From NCBI GenBank assembly GCA_017435525.1, contig JAFSEW010000067.1, positions 1-48,902 of the forward strand: a DNA stretch of 48,902 nt, read 5' to 3'. Below are positions 1 through 7,347 of the stretch, piece after piece. Under the pieces are notes generated by a model. That model saw nothing but the letters and a program-made list of their open reading frames with translations. It ran no database searches and was not told the DNA's origin. Source of the DNA: Oscillospiraceae bacterium (GTDB lineage Bacteria > Bacillota > Clostridia > Oscillospirales > Oscillospiraceae). The translations under genes were made by a program, and so were the position numbers. The number at the start of each line of letters is the position of its first letter. Position 1 is the stretch's first letter.

Positions 1-1
1 C

Positions 2-1804
2 TGCACCGCAAAGGGCTACACTACTTACACCTGCTCCGCTTGTGGCGACAGCTATGTAGCTGATGAAACCGATATGGTTGACCACACTCCCGCAGAAGCA
101 GTGAAGGAAAACGAAAAGGCTTCCACCTGTACCGTAGCCGGCTCTTACGAGGAAGTTGTTTACTGCTCCGTATGTGACGCAGAACTGAGCCGTGAGAAGG
201 TAGAGTTGCCCCTGGCAGATCACGCTTGGACAGACGCAACCTGCGTAGCCCCCAAGACCTGCTCCGTCTGCGGTGAGACCGAAGGCGAGCCCACCGGCGA
301 GCATACCTGGACAGAGGAAAAGGTTGTTGTGACGGCTCCTACTTATGAGACTGCCGGTTACAAGACTTATACCTGTGATGTCGAGGGCTGCGGTGAGACC
401 GAGGTGGAGAACATCATGGCTGTGGAAGTTGATGGCGAACAGTACGAAATCCTGAAGGAGGCCTTGACAAAGGTTGCCGATGGTGGTACGATTACGCTGT
501 TGGCAGACTTCGACGCGGCTGAGACCATCACCATCTCCCAGACTGTCACCATCAACAAGAACGGCAAGACCGCAACCATCGCCGCCGGCGAGGGCTTCGA
601 AATTACTTCCGAGGCTAACGATGAGATCGTTGAGATTGCTGGGAAGACCGAACTCGTTTATGTTGCACAGATTGGCGATACTATGTATGCTACATTGGCT
701 GAAGCTATCGAGGTAGTAGACGCAGGCGGCACTATCAAACTTCTGGCTGATACTGACGAGGTAGTTGCTGTTGAAAAGGTTGTGATCATTGATAGAAACG
801 GCTTTGCCGCTTCAGGTCTGACTGCAACGGGTCTGTACATACTGGACAACAGCGACAGCAATTATCACAAGATCTATGCAGTGAAAATTGTTGGAACCAA
901 TGTGACGCTTGGTAATGACCTGCCCATTAACTTCTTTGTAAGTAAGGCTGATAGAGATAAGCTGGACGAGACTGGGCTTAGTGTATACATGAAGATCGTC
1001 CGCAACGACGAAAAAAATGGTGAAATTGAGCAGATTACCCAGATCGCTAACTGGGAGAAGTTTGGGAGCAAGAACTATAAAGTATCCTTCAAGGAAATTG
1101 GTTCTCCTCATATGGCGGATACTGTCTCTGTGTATGTGTATATCGACCACGCGGACAAGGACGATGAGTTGCTGAACATTGTTTACATTGATAGCATCTG
1201 CGGTTATCTGAGAAGAAACTTCGCAACCTTCGATGACTACATGAAGAGGCTTACCGTTGATCTTCTGAACTACGGAGCGGAGGCACAGAGATACTTTGAG
1301 TACAGAACAGACGACCTTGCCAATAGTGTTCTGACTGAAGAGGAGCAGAGACAGTGGGGTACCCAACAGAATTTAGACTGCACTGACAATCGTGTTATGG
1401 ATTCCCTTGTGCTGGGATCCAACATGACTCTGGGAAATGCACTGCTTTTGAACATTTTCTTCAAGGATGTAAGAGAAAGCCAGTATGAGACAATGAAGGC
1501 AGTTGTTACCTTCACCAACTACAAGGGTGAAGGTGTAGAGGTTGTGATCCCGGGCAGTAACTTCCAGAAACACAACAGTACAACCTGCAAGGTTGTAATT
1601 AATGCGGCAACGGCGCCGGACTGGAGGTCTTTGCTCACCTGCACCATCTACAAAGCAGATGGTAGTGTCCATTCAACCTGTACAGACAGCATTGAAAGCT
1701 ATATTAAGCGGAATCAAGAGACTGCCAATTTATGTGATCTTTTAAATGCAGTTGCAAAGTACGCTGAATCTGCTCGTGAGTATGTGCTGAACAAAAATAA
1801 TTAG
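2..1804 (+). CDS. Large secreted repeat protein, C-terminal 600 residues (5'-truncated by window edge)
   Basis: The reading frame is open from base 2, so the gene starts outside the window. From the N-terminal side it shows Cys-Xaa-Xaa-Cys repeats (CSACG, CSVCD, CSVCG) typical of long surface proteins of gut Clostridia. Then come two beta-helix-like repeats with a GGTI[TK]LLAD core (around residues 160-270). Finally there are two copies of a longer domain starting at about residues 299 and 473, each opening with a [TS]N[VM]TLGN motif and ending in an alpha-helical YAE/YGAEA stretch. No sortase motif or C-terminal membrane helix is present. It is probably secreted or held at the surface by an unseen N-terminal part. 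The precursor peptide at 1821 follows after only 16 bases and may share its transcript. Binding target is unknown. Confidence 0.8.
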   Translation, partial: CTAKGYTTYTCSACGDSYVADETDMVDHTPAEAVKENEKASTCTVAGSYEEVVYCSVCDAELSREKVELPLADHAWTDATCVAPKTCSVCGETEGEPTGEHTWTEEKVVVTAPTYETAGYKTYTCDVEGCGETEVENIMAVEVDGEQYEILKEALTKVADGGTITLLADFDAAETITISQTVTINKNGKTATIAAGEGFEITSEANDEIVEIAGKTELVYVAQIGDTMYATLAEAIEVVDAGGTIKLLADTDEVVAVEKVVIIDRNGFAASGLTATGLYILDNSDSNYHKIYAVKIVGTNVTLGNDLPINFFVSKADRDKLDETGLSVYMKIVRNDEKNGEIEQITQIANWEKFGSKNYKVSFKEIGSPHMADTVSVYVYIDHADKDDELLNIVYIDSICGYLRRNFATFDDYMKRLTVDLLNYGAEAQRYFEYRTDDLANSVLTEEEQRQWGTQQNLDCTDNRVMDSLVLGSNMTLGNALLLNIFFKDVRESQYETMKAVVTFTNYKGEGVEVVIPGSNFQKHNSTTCKVVINAATAPDWRSLLTCTIYKADGSVHSTCTDSIESYIKRNQETANLCDLLNAVAKYAESAREYVLNKNN

Positions 1805-1820
1805 AAAGGAGTAATCAGCA

Positions 1821-1925
1821 ATGAAGAAGTTTGAGACCCCTGAAATCAAGATCGATACTTTCTCTGTGGAAGATGTTATTACTGCATCTGAAGTAGTTTG
1901 CGATCTTGATACGCCTATCGGCTGA
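1821..1925 (+). CDS. Putative RiPP precursor peptide, 34 residues, ends in DLDTPIG
   Basis: This short gene starts with ATG eight to ten bases after an AAAGGAG ribosome site. The N-terminal part (MKKFETPEI followed by DTFSVEDVITASE) matches the leader-like pattern I know from small clostridial peptides found beside radical SAM maturases; this is memory of a pattern, not a search. The C-terminus is short: one Cys (residue 27), then DLDTPIG. The same end, with EVDTPIG, closes the next gene. In the shared D-T-P-I-G codons all four third positions after GAT differ, so the match is held at protein level. A strong hairpin follows, as expected where a precursor must be made in excess over its enzymes. 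Core residues and the modification are unknown. Confidence 0.75.
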   Translation: MKKFETPEIKIDTFSVEDVITASEVVCDLDTPIG

Positions 1926-1935
1926 TCTAAAAGTA

Positions 1936-1979
1936 TCCCCCCCGGAGGTTTACTCCGGGGGGGAATGTCCTGATTTTTT
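1936..1979 (+). terminator. Strong hairpin after precursor gene, probable terminator or attenuator
   Basis: A perfect 12-bp stem (1936-1947 with 1953-1964) closes a five-base loop. A run of six T lies ten bases further on (1974-1979). The offset T-run suggests partial rather than full termination, which would leave some read-through into the downstream genes. Confidence 0.65.
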
Positions 1980-2059
1980 GTGATTAGAGAAGTGTCTTTG
2001 CTAAGGATGTTGCTCTAAGCACAGAAATATCCATCTGAAGACAAAAGGTGATTAACAAA

Positions 2060-2434
2060 ATGAAGAAAAAATACATACTGGGAGTGTTGCTGATTCTGGT
2101 GATTCTGTTGGTGTTTGGGCTAATCTTCTGCTGGTATTGCGAGAGTTGCAGAGACACTAAAGAGAAACAGGAATCTCCTATGTTGGATACATCTGTCACC
2201 GAGAAACTTTCAGCAACGGAAGATTCCGAAGAGAACGATATCCCGGATGTGATCGAAACAATTTTTGCGGATACGGAATCTGAGGGAACTGAGAGTATTG
2301 AGACAAAACCTGAAGATACAGACGCTCCTGAAACAAAACCTCTCGCGACGGAGCCTCCTGCGACAGATTCCCTAGCTACCGATCCCCCTGAGGATGATGT
2401 CTTTATGGGTGAGGTTGATACACCCATAGGGTAA
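2060..2434 (+). CDS. Membrane-anchored low-complexity protein carrying the C-terminal EVDTPIG tag
   Basis: I chose ATG 2060 (124 residues) because AAAGG ends 11 bases upstream; a GTG at 2048 is in frame but overlaps that site. Residues 5-25 form one hydrophobic helix preceded by lysines, so the N-terminus is inside. The rest is outside: an acidic, Thr/Pro/Glu-rich, presumably unstructured stretch with ETKP, ATEPPATD and similar units. The last seven residues, EVDTPIG, repeat the end of the 34-residue peptide although the two proteins are otherwise unrelated. The likely reading is a tethered substrate of the same modification machinery, with the extracytoplasmic stalk displaying the modified tail. 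I do not recognise the family. Confidence 0.7.
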   Translation: MKKKYILGVLLILVILLVFGLIFCWYCESCRDTKEKQESPMLDTSVTEKLSATEDSEENDIPDVIETIFADTESEGTESIETKPEDTDAPETKPLATEPPATDSLATDPPEDDVFMGEVDTPIG

Positions 2435-2445
2435 ATACTAAGAAG

Positions 2446-2475
2446 AATCCCGGTTCTGAAAACAGAACCGGGATT
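2446..2475. other. Perfect 12-bp hairpin between tagged protein and radical SAM gene
   Basis: 2446-2457 pairs perfectly with 2464-2475 around a six-base loop. No T-run follows on either strand, so it is more likely an mRNA-stability or processing element than an efficient terminator. It separates the two substrate genes from the enzyme genes. Confidence 0.55.
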
Positions 2476-2617
2476 AAGAAACCAGCGACGAAAATAAAGC
2501 GACCGTGAAAATGAAATCAGCGATAACAATGAAATAAACAGAGATTTTCAACAAGATAATACACATAACTGGATTAGCTTGTAAATTAGTAAGACATAGG
2601 TCGCGGAGGTAGTGAAG

Positions 2618-3973
2618 ATGCAAGTAATATCCGGAGCAAATGAATCAATAGGAAAGATTCTTGCCAATTTTCAAAATTCCCAAGAGGTAGCACGCTTGAT
2701 ACACTTCTCTGTTGAACAATCTACAGAAAGTGGACACATTCTATACAATACATTGACCCGGGAAATGGTATTACTAATGGAAGAAGAATGGAAGAACCGC
2801 TTTGAGAATGACTACTTAAAAAAACACTGGTTTACTGTTCCGGGAGATTGTAAAGACAATGAGTATGTTGACCTTGTTACTTGGGTTCTCAAGTACCGAG
2901 AAAAAGAGCCGAAGGACATCACAGGCTACACCATTTTTACCACTACCGACTGCAATGCACGTTGCTTCTATTGCTTTGAATTGGGTCGTTCCCGTATTCC
3001 CATGACTGAGGAAACTGCCCATAAGGTGGCGAACTATATTGCGGGTCATTGTGGTGGAGAGAAAGTGAAACTCAATTGGTTTGGCGGGGAACCGCTCTTT
3101 AATAAGCCAGCCATTGATATTATCTGCAAAGACCTTGAGGAAAAAGGAATCGAGTACAAGTCCAGTATGATTTCCAACGGTTATCTCTTTGATATGGAGA
3201 CTGTAAAAACTGCTGTGGAGAAATGGAATCTGAAGCGGGTACAGATCACCCTGGACGGCACTGAGACTGTCTATAACAAGGTCAAGGCCTATATTTATAA
3301 GCAGGGCAGCCCGTATCAGAAAGTGATGGAGAATATAGGCCATCTGCTGGATGCGGGAGTGTCCGTAAGTATCCGGCTGAACATGGATATGCACAACGCG
3401 GAGAATCTGTTGGAACTGGTGGAAGACCTGGCAGAACGCTTCCGGGAAAAGAAGGGGCTGACAGTTTACGCGCATCACCTGTTTAAGGGAAACGAGCCCA
3501 TGGCAGACCTCCACTCTTACGAAGAATGGGAAAAGCGAGATGCGGCAATGATCCGGCTGGAAGAGAAGATTGCCTCCTGCGGTTTGGCATCCAGGGGCGG
3601 CATTTCCAAGAAGCCCAAGACAAATTTCTGTATGGCTGATAGCGGAAAGTCTGTAACAATTCTTCCTAACGGCGAAATTGGCCTGTGTGAACACTTCAGT
3701 GAGAGTGAATTTATCGGCCATATTGACCGGGAAGGCTTTGACCAGGCGGTGGTAGATAGCTGGAAGGAACGAGTTCCTGAGATTCCGGAGTGCGCAGAGT
3801 GCTTCTACTATCCCCAGTGCATGCAACTGAAGAAGTGTGCCAGCGGCAGTGTTTGCTTTGAACATCTGCGCCGGGAGCGCCGCCGCCAGGTGGAACGACA
3901 GATGCTGAACGAATACAACATGTGGAAGAACCGGGAGACAGCAGAACCGGCAGAGGAAGATGCCACCTGCTGA
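2618..3973 (+). CDS. Radical SAM/SPASM peptide-modifying enzyme
   Basis: The 451-residue product has the radical SAM cluster motif C112-NAR-C116-FY-C119 that binds the SAM-ligating 4Fe-4S cluster, and a WFGGEPL motif about 40 residues later. The C-terminal SPASM/twitch-like region has Cys 338 and 357 and a cluster at 392, 395, 401, 407 and 412, typical of enzymes with auxiliary clusters acting on ribosomal peptides. The first 100 residues could include a peptide-recognition domain. GGAGGT lies seven bases before ATG 2618; GTG 2612 is less favoured. Its neighbours (tagged substrates, PqqD protein, protease, exporter) support peptide maturation. The chemistry (thioether, C-C link, epimerisation) cannot be read from sequence. 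Confidence 0.9.
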   Translation: MQVISGANESIGKILANFQNSQEVARLIHFSVEQSTESGHILYNTLTREMVLLMEEEWKNRFENDYLKKHWFTVPGDCKDNEYVDLVTWVLKYREKEPKDITGYTIFTTTDCNARCFYCFELGRSRIPMTEETAHKVANYIAGHCGGEKVKLNWFGGEPLFNKPAIDIICKDLEEKGIEYKSSMISNGYLFDMETVKTAVEKWNLKRVQITLDGTETVYNKVKAYIYKQGSPYQKVMENIGHLLDAGVSVSIRLNMDMHNAENLLELVEDLAERFREKKGLTVYAHHLFKGNEPMADLHSYEEWEKRDAAMIRLEEKIASCGLASRGGISKKPKTNFCMADSGKSVTILPNGEIGLCEHFSESEFIGHIDREGFDQAVVDSWKERVPEIPECAECFYYPQCMQLKKCASGSVCFEHLRRERRRQVERQMLNEYNMWKNRETAEPAEEDATC

Positions 3974-3986
3974 AGGAAAGGAAGCC

Positions 3987-4736
3987 ATGACTGATTTTGT
4001 CATTACAATAGCAGGAAAAACCGCAAAGGCCAGCACACTTTATGAAAGTACCCGGGATTATTGCAGGGGGTATCTTTGCGCGGAGCTGCCGGAATTCTCT
4101 GTGCAGGTGCTGCCGGAAGATCTTATTCTCGAGAGAGAAAAAAGTGACCGGGAGGATATTGTGGAGGGACGGACCTCTCAGCGGCATTCGGATGCCTATC
4201 TGGAAACCATAGCCTTGCAGCGTAAGGTTGTGGAAGAATTTTTTGCCTATGACACGCTGCTGTTTCATGGAAGTGTTGTGGCTGTGGATGGGCAGGCGTA
4301 TCTGTTTACGGCGAAGAGCGGAACCGGTAAGTCTACCCACACCCGGCTTTGGCGGGAGATGCTGGGGGACCGGGCTGTGATGGTCAATGACGACAAGCCG
4401 TTTTTGGAGATCAAGCCGGAGGGCGTAACGGCCTGGGGCTCTCCCTGGATGGGAAAGCACAGGCTGGGCGCCAATATCGGCGTTCCGCTGAAGGCGATCT
4501 GCATCCTGGAGCGTGGAGAAGAGAACCGGATTTCCCCCATCAGTGCACAAGAGGCGCTGCCGATGCTGATGCAGCAGAGCCAGCGTCCCCAGAAAGCGCA
4601 GAATTATCCCAAATACTTGGAACTGATCGATAAACTGGCCGGGAAAGTGGCGTTCTACCGGATGGCCTGCAATATGGACCCCCAGGCAGCTGAGATGGCT
4701 TACCGGGCTATGTCCGGGGAACAGACAGTGAAATAA
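3987..4736 (+). CDS. HPr-kinase-like / PqqD-associated kinase
   Basis: This 249-residue protein has a P-loop SGTGKST (residues 111-117) and then VNDDKP and WGSPWMGK motifs, the layout of HPr kinase/PEP-carboxykinase-like proteins that occur in RiPP loci. In the lasso peptide paeninodin pathway a homologue phosphorylates the precursor; here the target is unknown. Thr in the DTPIG tail is one possibility, which is inference. True HprK is longer and regulates carbon metabolism, so this is not hprK. ATG 3987 follows GGAAAGGAA; ATG 3960 would overlap the upstream gene without a good ribosome site. It lies 13 bases after the radical SAM gene. Confidence 0.8.
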   Translation: MTDFVITIAGKTAKASTLYESTRDYCRGYLCAELPEFSVQVLPEDLILEREKSDREDIVEGRTSQRHSDAYLETIALQRKVVEEFFAYDTLLFHGSVVAVDGQAYLFTAKSGTGKSTHTRLWREMLGDRAVMVNDDKPFLEIKPEGVTAWGSPWMGKHRLGANIGVPLKAICILERGEENRISPISAQEALPMLMQQSQRPQKAQNYPKYLELIDKLAGKVAFYRMACNMDPQAAEMAYRAMSGEQTVK

Positions 4737-4765
4737 AAAACGAGCGATGTTTCGCTCGTTTTTTT
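4735..4765 (+). terminator. Rho-independent terminator after HPr-kinase-like gene
   Basis: The six-bp core CGAGCG/CGCTCG (4741-4746, 4753-4758) is extended by A/T pairs, with a six-base loop and a T-run to 4765. It ends the first transcription unit of the locus. Confidence 0.85.
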
Positions 4766-4787
4766 GCTTGTATTTTCTATCTTTTTC

Positions 4788-4816
4788 GTGACTTTTGCGC
4801 ATAATTGTGATACTAT
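4788..4816 (+). promoter_or_regulatory. Probable promoter for PqqD-protease-ABC unit
   Basis: GTGACT (4788-4793), a 17-base spacer and TACTAT (4811-4816), with TG one base before the -10 (extended -10). It lies between a terminator and the PqqD-like gene, so the second half of the locus can be expressed separately. Confidence 0.55.
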
Positions 4817-4855
4817 AAACAAGTTATAGAAAATTACTACCAAAGGAGCAGATAT

Positions 4856-5119
4856 ATGAAACTGAAAGACGGATTTATCCTGCGGGAAGTGGCAGGTCAG
4901 ACTGTGGTGCTGCCGGTGGGCGGCGATCTGGATCTGAATATGATGATCACCCTGAACGAAACCGGCGCTTTCCTGTGGAAGCAGCTGGAAAATGAAAACG
5001 ACGAAGCAGGCCTGGTGGCCGCGCTGCTGGCAGAATACGATGTGGACGAAGCAACTGCCAAGAACGCCGTAGAAGGCTTCGTAGCAAAGCTGAACGAAAA
5101 TGGATTCCTTGCAAACTAA
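4856..5119 (+). CDS. PqqD-like RiPP recognition element protein
   Basis: An 87-residue stand-alone PqqD-family protein (LNETGAFLWKQLE, then the DVDEATAKNAVEGFVAKL helix and ENGFL end). Such domains bind the leader of a precursor peptide and present it to the radical SAM enzyme. Length fits the family. AAAGGAG lies about eight bases before ATG. The last 20 bases overlap the protease gene, indicating coupled translation. With the maturase upstream this is the strongest sign that the locus handles a ribosomal peptide. Confidence 0.85.
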   Translation: MKLKDGFILREVAGQTVVLPVGGDLDLNMMITLNETGAFLWKQLENENDEAGLVAALLAEYDVDEATAKNAVEGFVAKLNENGFLAN

Positions 5120-5561
5120 AGAATTCCCTCTGGAACAACTGATGCCCTTAATAAAGGAGTGTCTTGCAGCAGGTCGTTCCGTACGATTTTCGCCGAAAGG
5201 TACCAGTATGCTGCCGATGATTCGCCAGGGAATCGACAAAGTGGTGCTCTCTCCGTTGCCGGATAAGCTGAAAAAGTTTGATTTACCGCTGTATCAGCGG
5301 AAAAATGGGCAGTATGTACTTCATCGTATTATAAAGATCGAAGATACCTACACCTGCATTGGTGATAATCAGTTTGAACTGGAGCATGGGCTGCAGCACG
5401 ATCAAATGATTGGAGTGGTATCTGCGTTTACCCGTGGAGATATGGAGCACAGTGTAAAAGAGCCTGGATACTGGCTATACTGCCGCCTGTGGCATTACAG
5501 CAGACCTGTGCGTAAATTTTGGCGTAGATGCGTTGGCTGGCTCCGGAGACATATAGCATGA
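5100..5561 (+). CDS. S24/S26-like peptidase, possible leader or tag protease
   Basis: 153 residues. A PKGTSMLPMI motif carries the presumed catalytic Ser of the signal-peptidase fold, and VLHRI supplies His where bacterial signal peptidase I has Lys, as in the ER/SipW-like branch. IGDNQ matches the usual third box. The N-terminus lacks a clear membrane anchor; the C-terminus is basic and aromatic (WLYCRLWHYSRP). It begins inside the PqqD gene and its stop overlaps the ABC transporter start (ATGA at 5558-5561). The likely job is trimming the modified peptide or tagged protein; this is inferred from location. Confidence 0.75.
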   Translation: MDSLQTKEFPLEQLMPLIKECLAAGRSVRFSPKGTSMLPMIRQGIDKVVLSPLPDKLKKFDLPLYQRKNGQYVLHRIIKIEDTYTCIGDNQFELEHGLQHDQMIGVVSAFTRGDMEHSVKEPGYWLYCRLWHYSRPVRKFWRRCVGWLRRHIA

Positions 5562-7222
5562 AAAAGATTACCTTGATTTGGATCTTGCGGCAGGTTCGCC
5601 GGAGGATTCCAGCGATTCTGGCCCTGACCCTGGCGCAGGTGGGACAGGCGCTGTTTTCTGTGTTTTTTGCCCTGAGCACCCGGGGCGTCATTGACAGCGC
5701 CATTGGGGGGCAGCCCAGGATGTTTTGGCTGGCCTGCCTGAAGCAGTGCGCCATTATCGGCGTGATTTTGCTGTGCCAGCTGCTTACCAGACATTTGCAT
5801 GAGCGCCTTTCCGCAGACCTGGAAAAGGACTGGAAGCGGCGGCTGCTCCACGGCCTTCTCCATGGAGATTACGCAGCCGTATCCCAATACCACAGCGCCG
5901 AACTGCTGAACCGGCTGAATAACGATGTGGCCAGAGTCAATACGGGCGTGCTGTCCATTTTCCCCAATGCAGCTGCCATGGTTACCAAGCTGATCGCCGC
6001 CGTGGTGGTGCTGGGGGTGCTGGATGGCCGGTTTACCCTGGTCATTGCCGCCATTGGCATTGTGGTGCTGCTTGCCACTGCTCTGATGCGCCGTCGGCTG
6101 AAAGATCTGAACAAGCAGGTCAGCACCCACGATGGCAGGGTCTCCGGATTTTTGCAGGAGGCTATGGAAAAGCTGCTGATGGTGCAGGCCATGGGCGTGT
6201 CCCGGGAGATGGAAAACCGGGCGGACATTTTGCTGGAGGACCGTTACCGCATCCAGCGGAAAAAGAAAAACATATCGCTGCTGGCCAATACCTGCATCAG
6301 TGTTATGTATTACGGTGCCGGTTTCCTGGCACTTTGCTGGTGCGCCTGGCAGCTGCTGAACGGACGGATGAGCTTCGGCTCTTTGACGGCGGTGACGCAG
6401 CTGGTGAGCCAGCTGCAGGCACCTTTTGTGAATCTGTCCGGCGTGATGCCCCAGTATATTTCCATGATCGCCTCCGGGGAGCGTTTGATGGAATTGGAGT
6501 CCATTCAGGGGCAGCCGGAGCCTATGGAAGCTGACCGGGATGCGGTGTACGCGTCCATGGAATGCCTGCGGGCGGAGCAGCTGAGCTTCTCCTATGACCG
6601 GGAGCGGGTTCTGGAAAATGCGGAATTCTCCCTGCCCAAGGGGGCTTTCGCAGTGATTACCGGCCCCTCCGGTATCGGAAAAAGCACACTGCTGAAGCTG
6701 GTGCTGGGTGTTTTCCGGCCGGAAAGCGGCGGACTTTACCTGCAGAATCGGGAAGAAAAGCTGCGGCTGGACCGCAGTACCCGGCAGTTGTTTGCCTATG
6801 TTCCCCAGGGAAACCTGCTGCTCAGCGGCACACTGCGGGAGAATTTGACCATTGTAAAACCCCAGGCCACGGAGGAAGAAATCCGGCAGGCGGTGTATGT
6901 CAGCTGCATGGAGGAATATCTGCCGCAGCTGCCCATGGGTCTGGATACGGTGCTGGGCGAAAGCGGCGCCGGTCTTTCGGAGGGGCAGGCACAGCGCTTG
7001 GCCATTGGCCGTGCGGTGCTGGGCGGCGCGCCCATTTTGCTGCTGGATGAGTGTACCTCTGCCCTGGATGCCCTGACGGAGCAGAAGGTTCTGCAGCGGC
7101 TCCGGGCCCTGCCGAACCGCACCTGTATTGCCGTGACCCACCGGGAGGCGGCGATCGCCCTGTGTGACTGGCGGCTGCAGGTAGGCGGCGGCAAGATCCA
7201 CGCCATTCCCAATGAAGAATAA
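5558..7222 (+). CDS. ABC transporter, fused permease-ATPase (peptide exporter type)
   Basis: A 554-residue half-transporter: an N-terminal domain with several membrane helices (about residues 10-310), then an ATPase with Walker A GPSGIGKST (369-377), signature LSEGQ (473-477), Walker B ILLLDE and H-loop VTHRE. Two copies would form the exporter. No C39 peptidase domain is present, so cleavage would rest with the preceding S26-like protein. ATG 5558 shares ATGA with the upstream stop; the earlier ATG 5528 is less likely. It is the last gene of the peptide locus. Confidence 0.85.
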   Translation: MKKITLIWILRQVRRRIPAILALTLAQVGQALFSVFFALSTRGVIDSAIGGQPRMFWLACLKQCAIIGVILLCQLLTRHLHERLSADLEKDWKRRLLHGLLHGDYAAVSQYHSAELLNRLNNDVARVNTGVLSIFPNAAAMVTKLIAAVVVLGVLDGRFTLVIAAIGIVVLLATALMRRRLKDLNKQVSTHDGRVSGFLQEAMEKLLMVQAMGVSREMENRADILLEDRYRIQRKKKNISLLANTCISVMYYGAGFLALCWCAWQLLNGRMSFGSLTAVTQLVSQLQAPFVNLSGVMPQYISMIASGERLMELESIQGQPEPMEADRDAVYASMECLRAEQLSFSYDRERVLENAEFSLPKGAFAVITGPSGIGKSTLLKLVLGVFRPESGGLYLQNREEKLRLDRSTRQLFAYVPQGNLLLSGTLRENLTIVKPQATEEEIRQAVYVSCMEEYLPQLPMGLDTVLGESGAGLSEGQAQRLAIGRAVLGGAPILLLDECTSALDALTEQKVLQRLRALPNRTCIAVTHREAAIALCDWRLQVGGGKIHAIPNEE

Positions 7223-7225
7223 AAC

Positions 7226-7260
7226 AAAGAGCCTTTGCCCCTTTGGGCAAAGGCTCTTTT
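7226..7260 (+). terminator. Rho-independent terminator after ABC exporter
   Basis: A perfect 15-bp stem (7226-7240 with 7245-7259) has a CTTT loop and ends in a T-run. It closes the peptide-modification locus. Confidence 0.9.
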
Positions 7261-7302
7261 GCTGCAACGCGCGGTCTGCTGCATGTTTTGGCGGCCTGGC
7301 AT

Positions 7303-7331
7303 TATGATGTATTACAGTGCAGAACATCATA
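7303..7331. repeat. Inverted repeat upstream of serine recombinase
   Basis: TATGATGT (7303-7310) and ACATCATA (7324-7331) form a perfect 8-bp inverted repeat with a 13-base gap, just before the ribosome site of the recombinase. It could be an operator or part of an attachment site. Confidence 0.45.
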
Positions 7332-7347
7332 GGCGGAGGCTGTGAAC

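Noticed and set aside
3987-4736. Housekeeping HPr kinase/phosphorylase (hprK)
   Set aside because: Too short, lacks the N-terminal domain, and is embedded among peptide-maturation genes.
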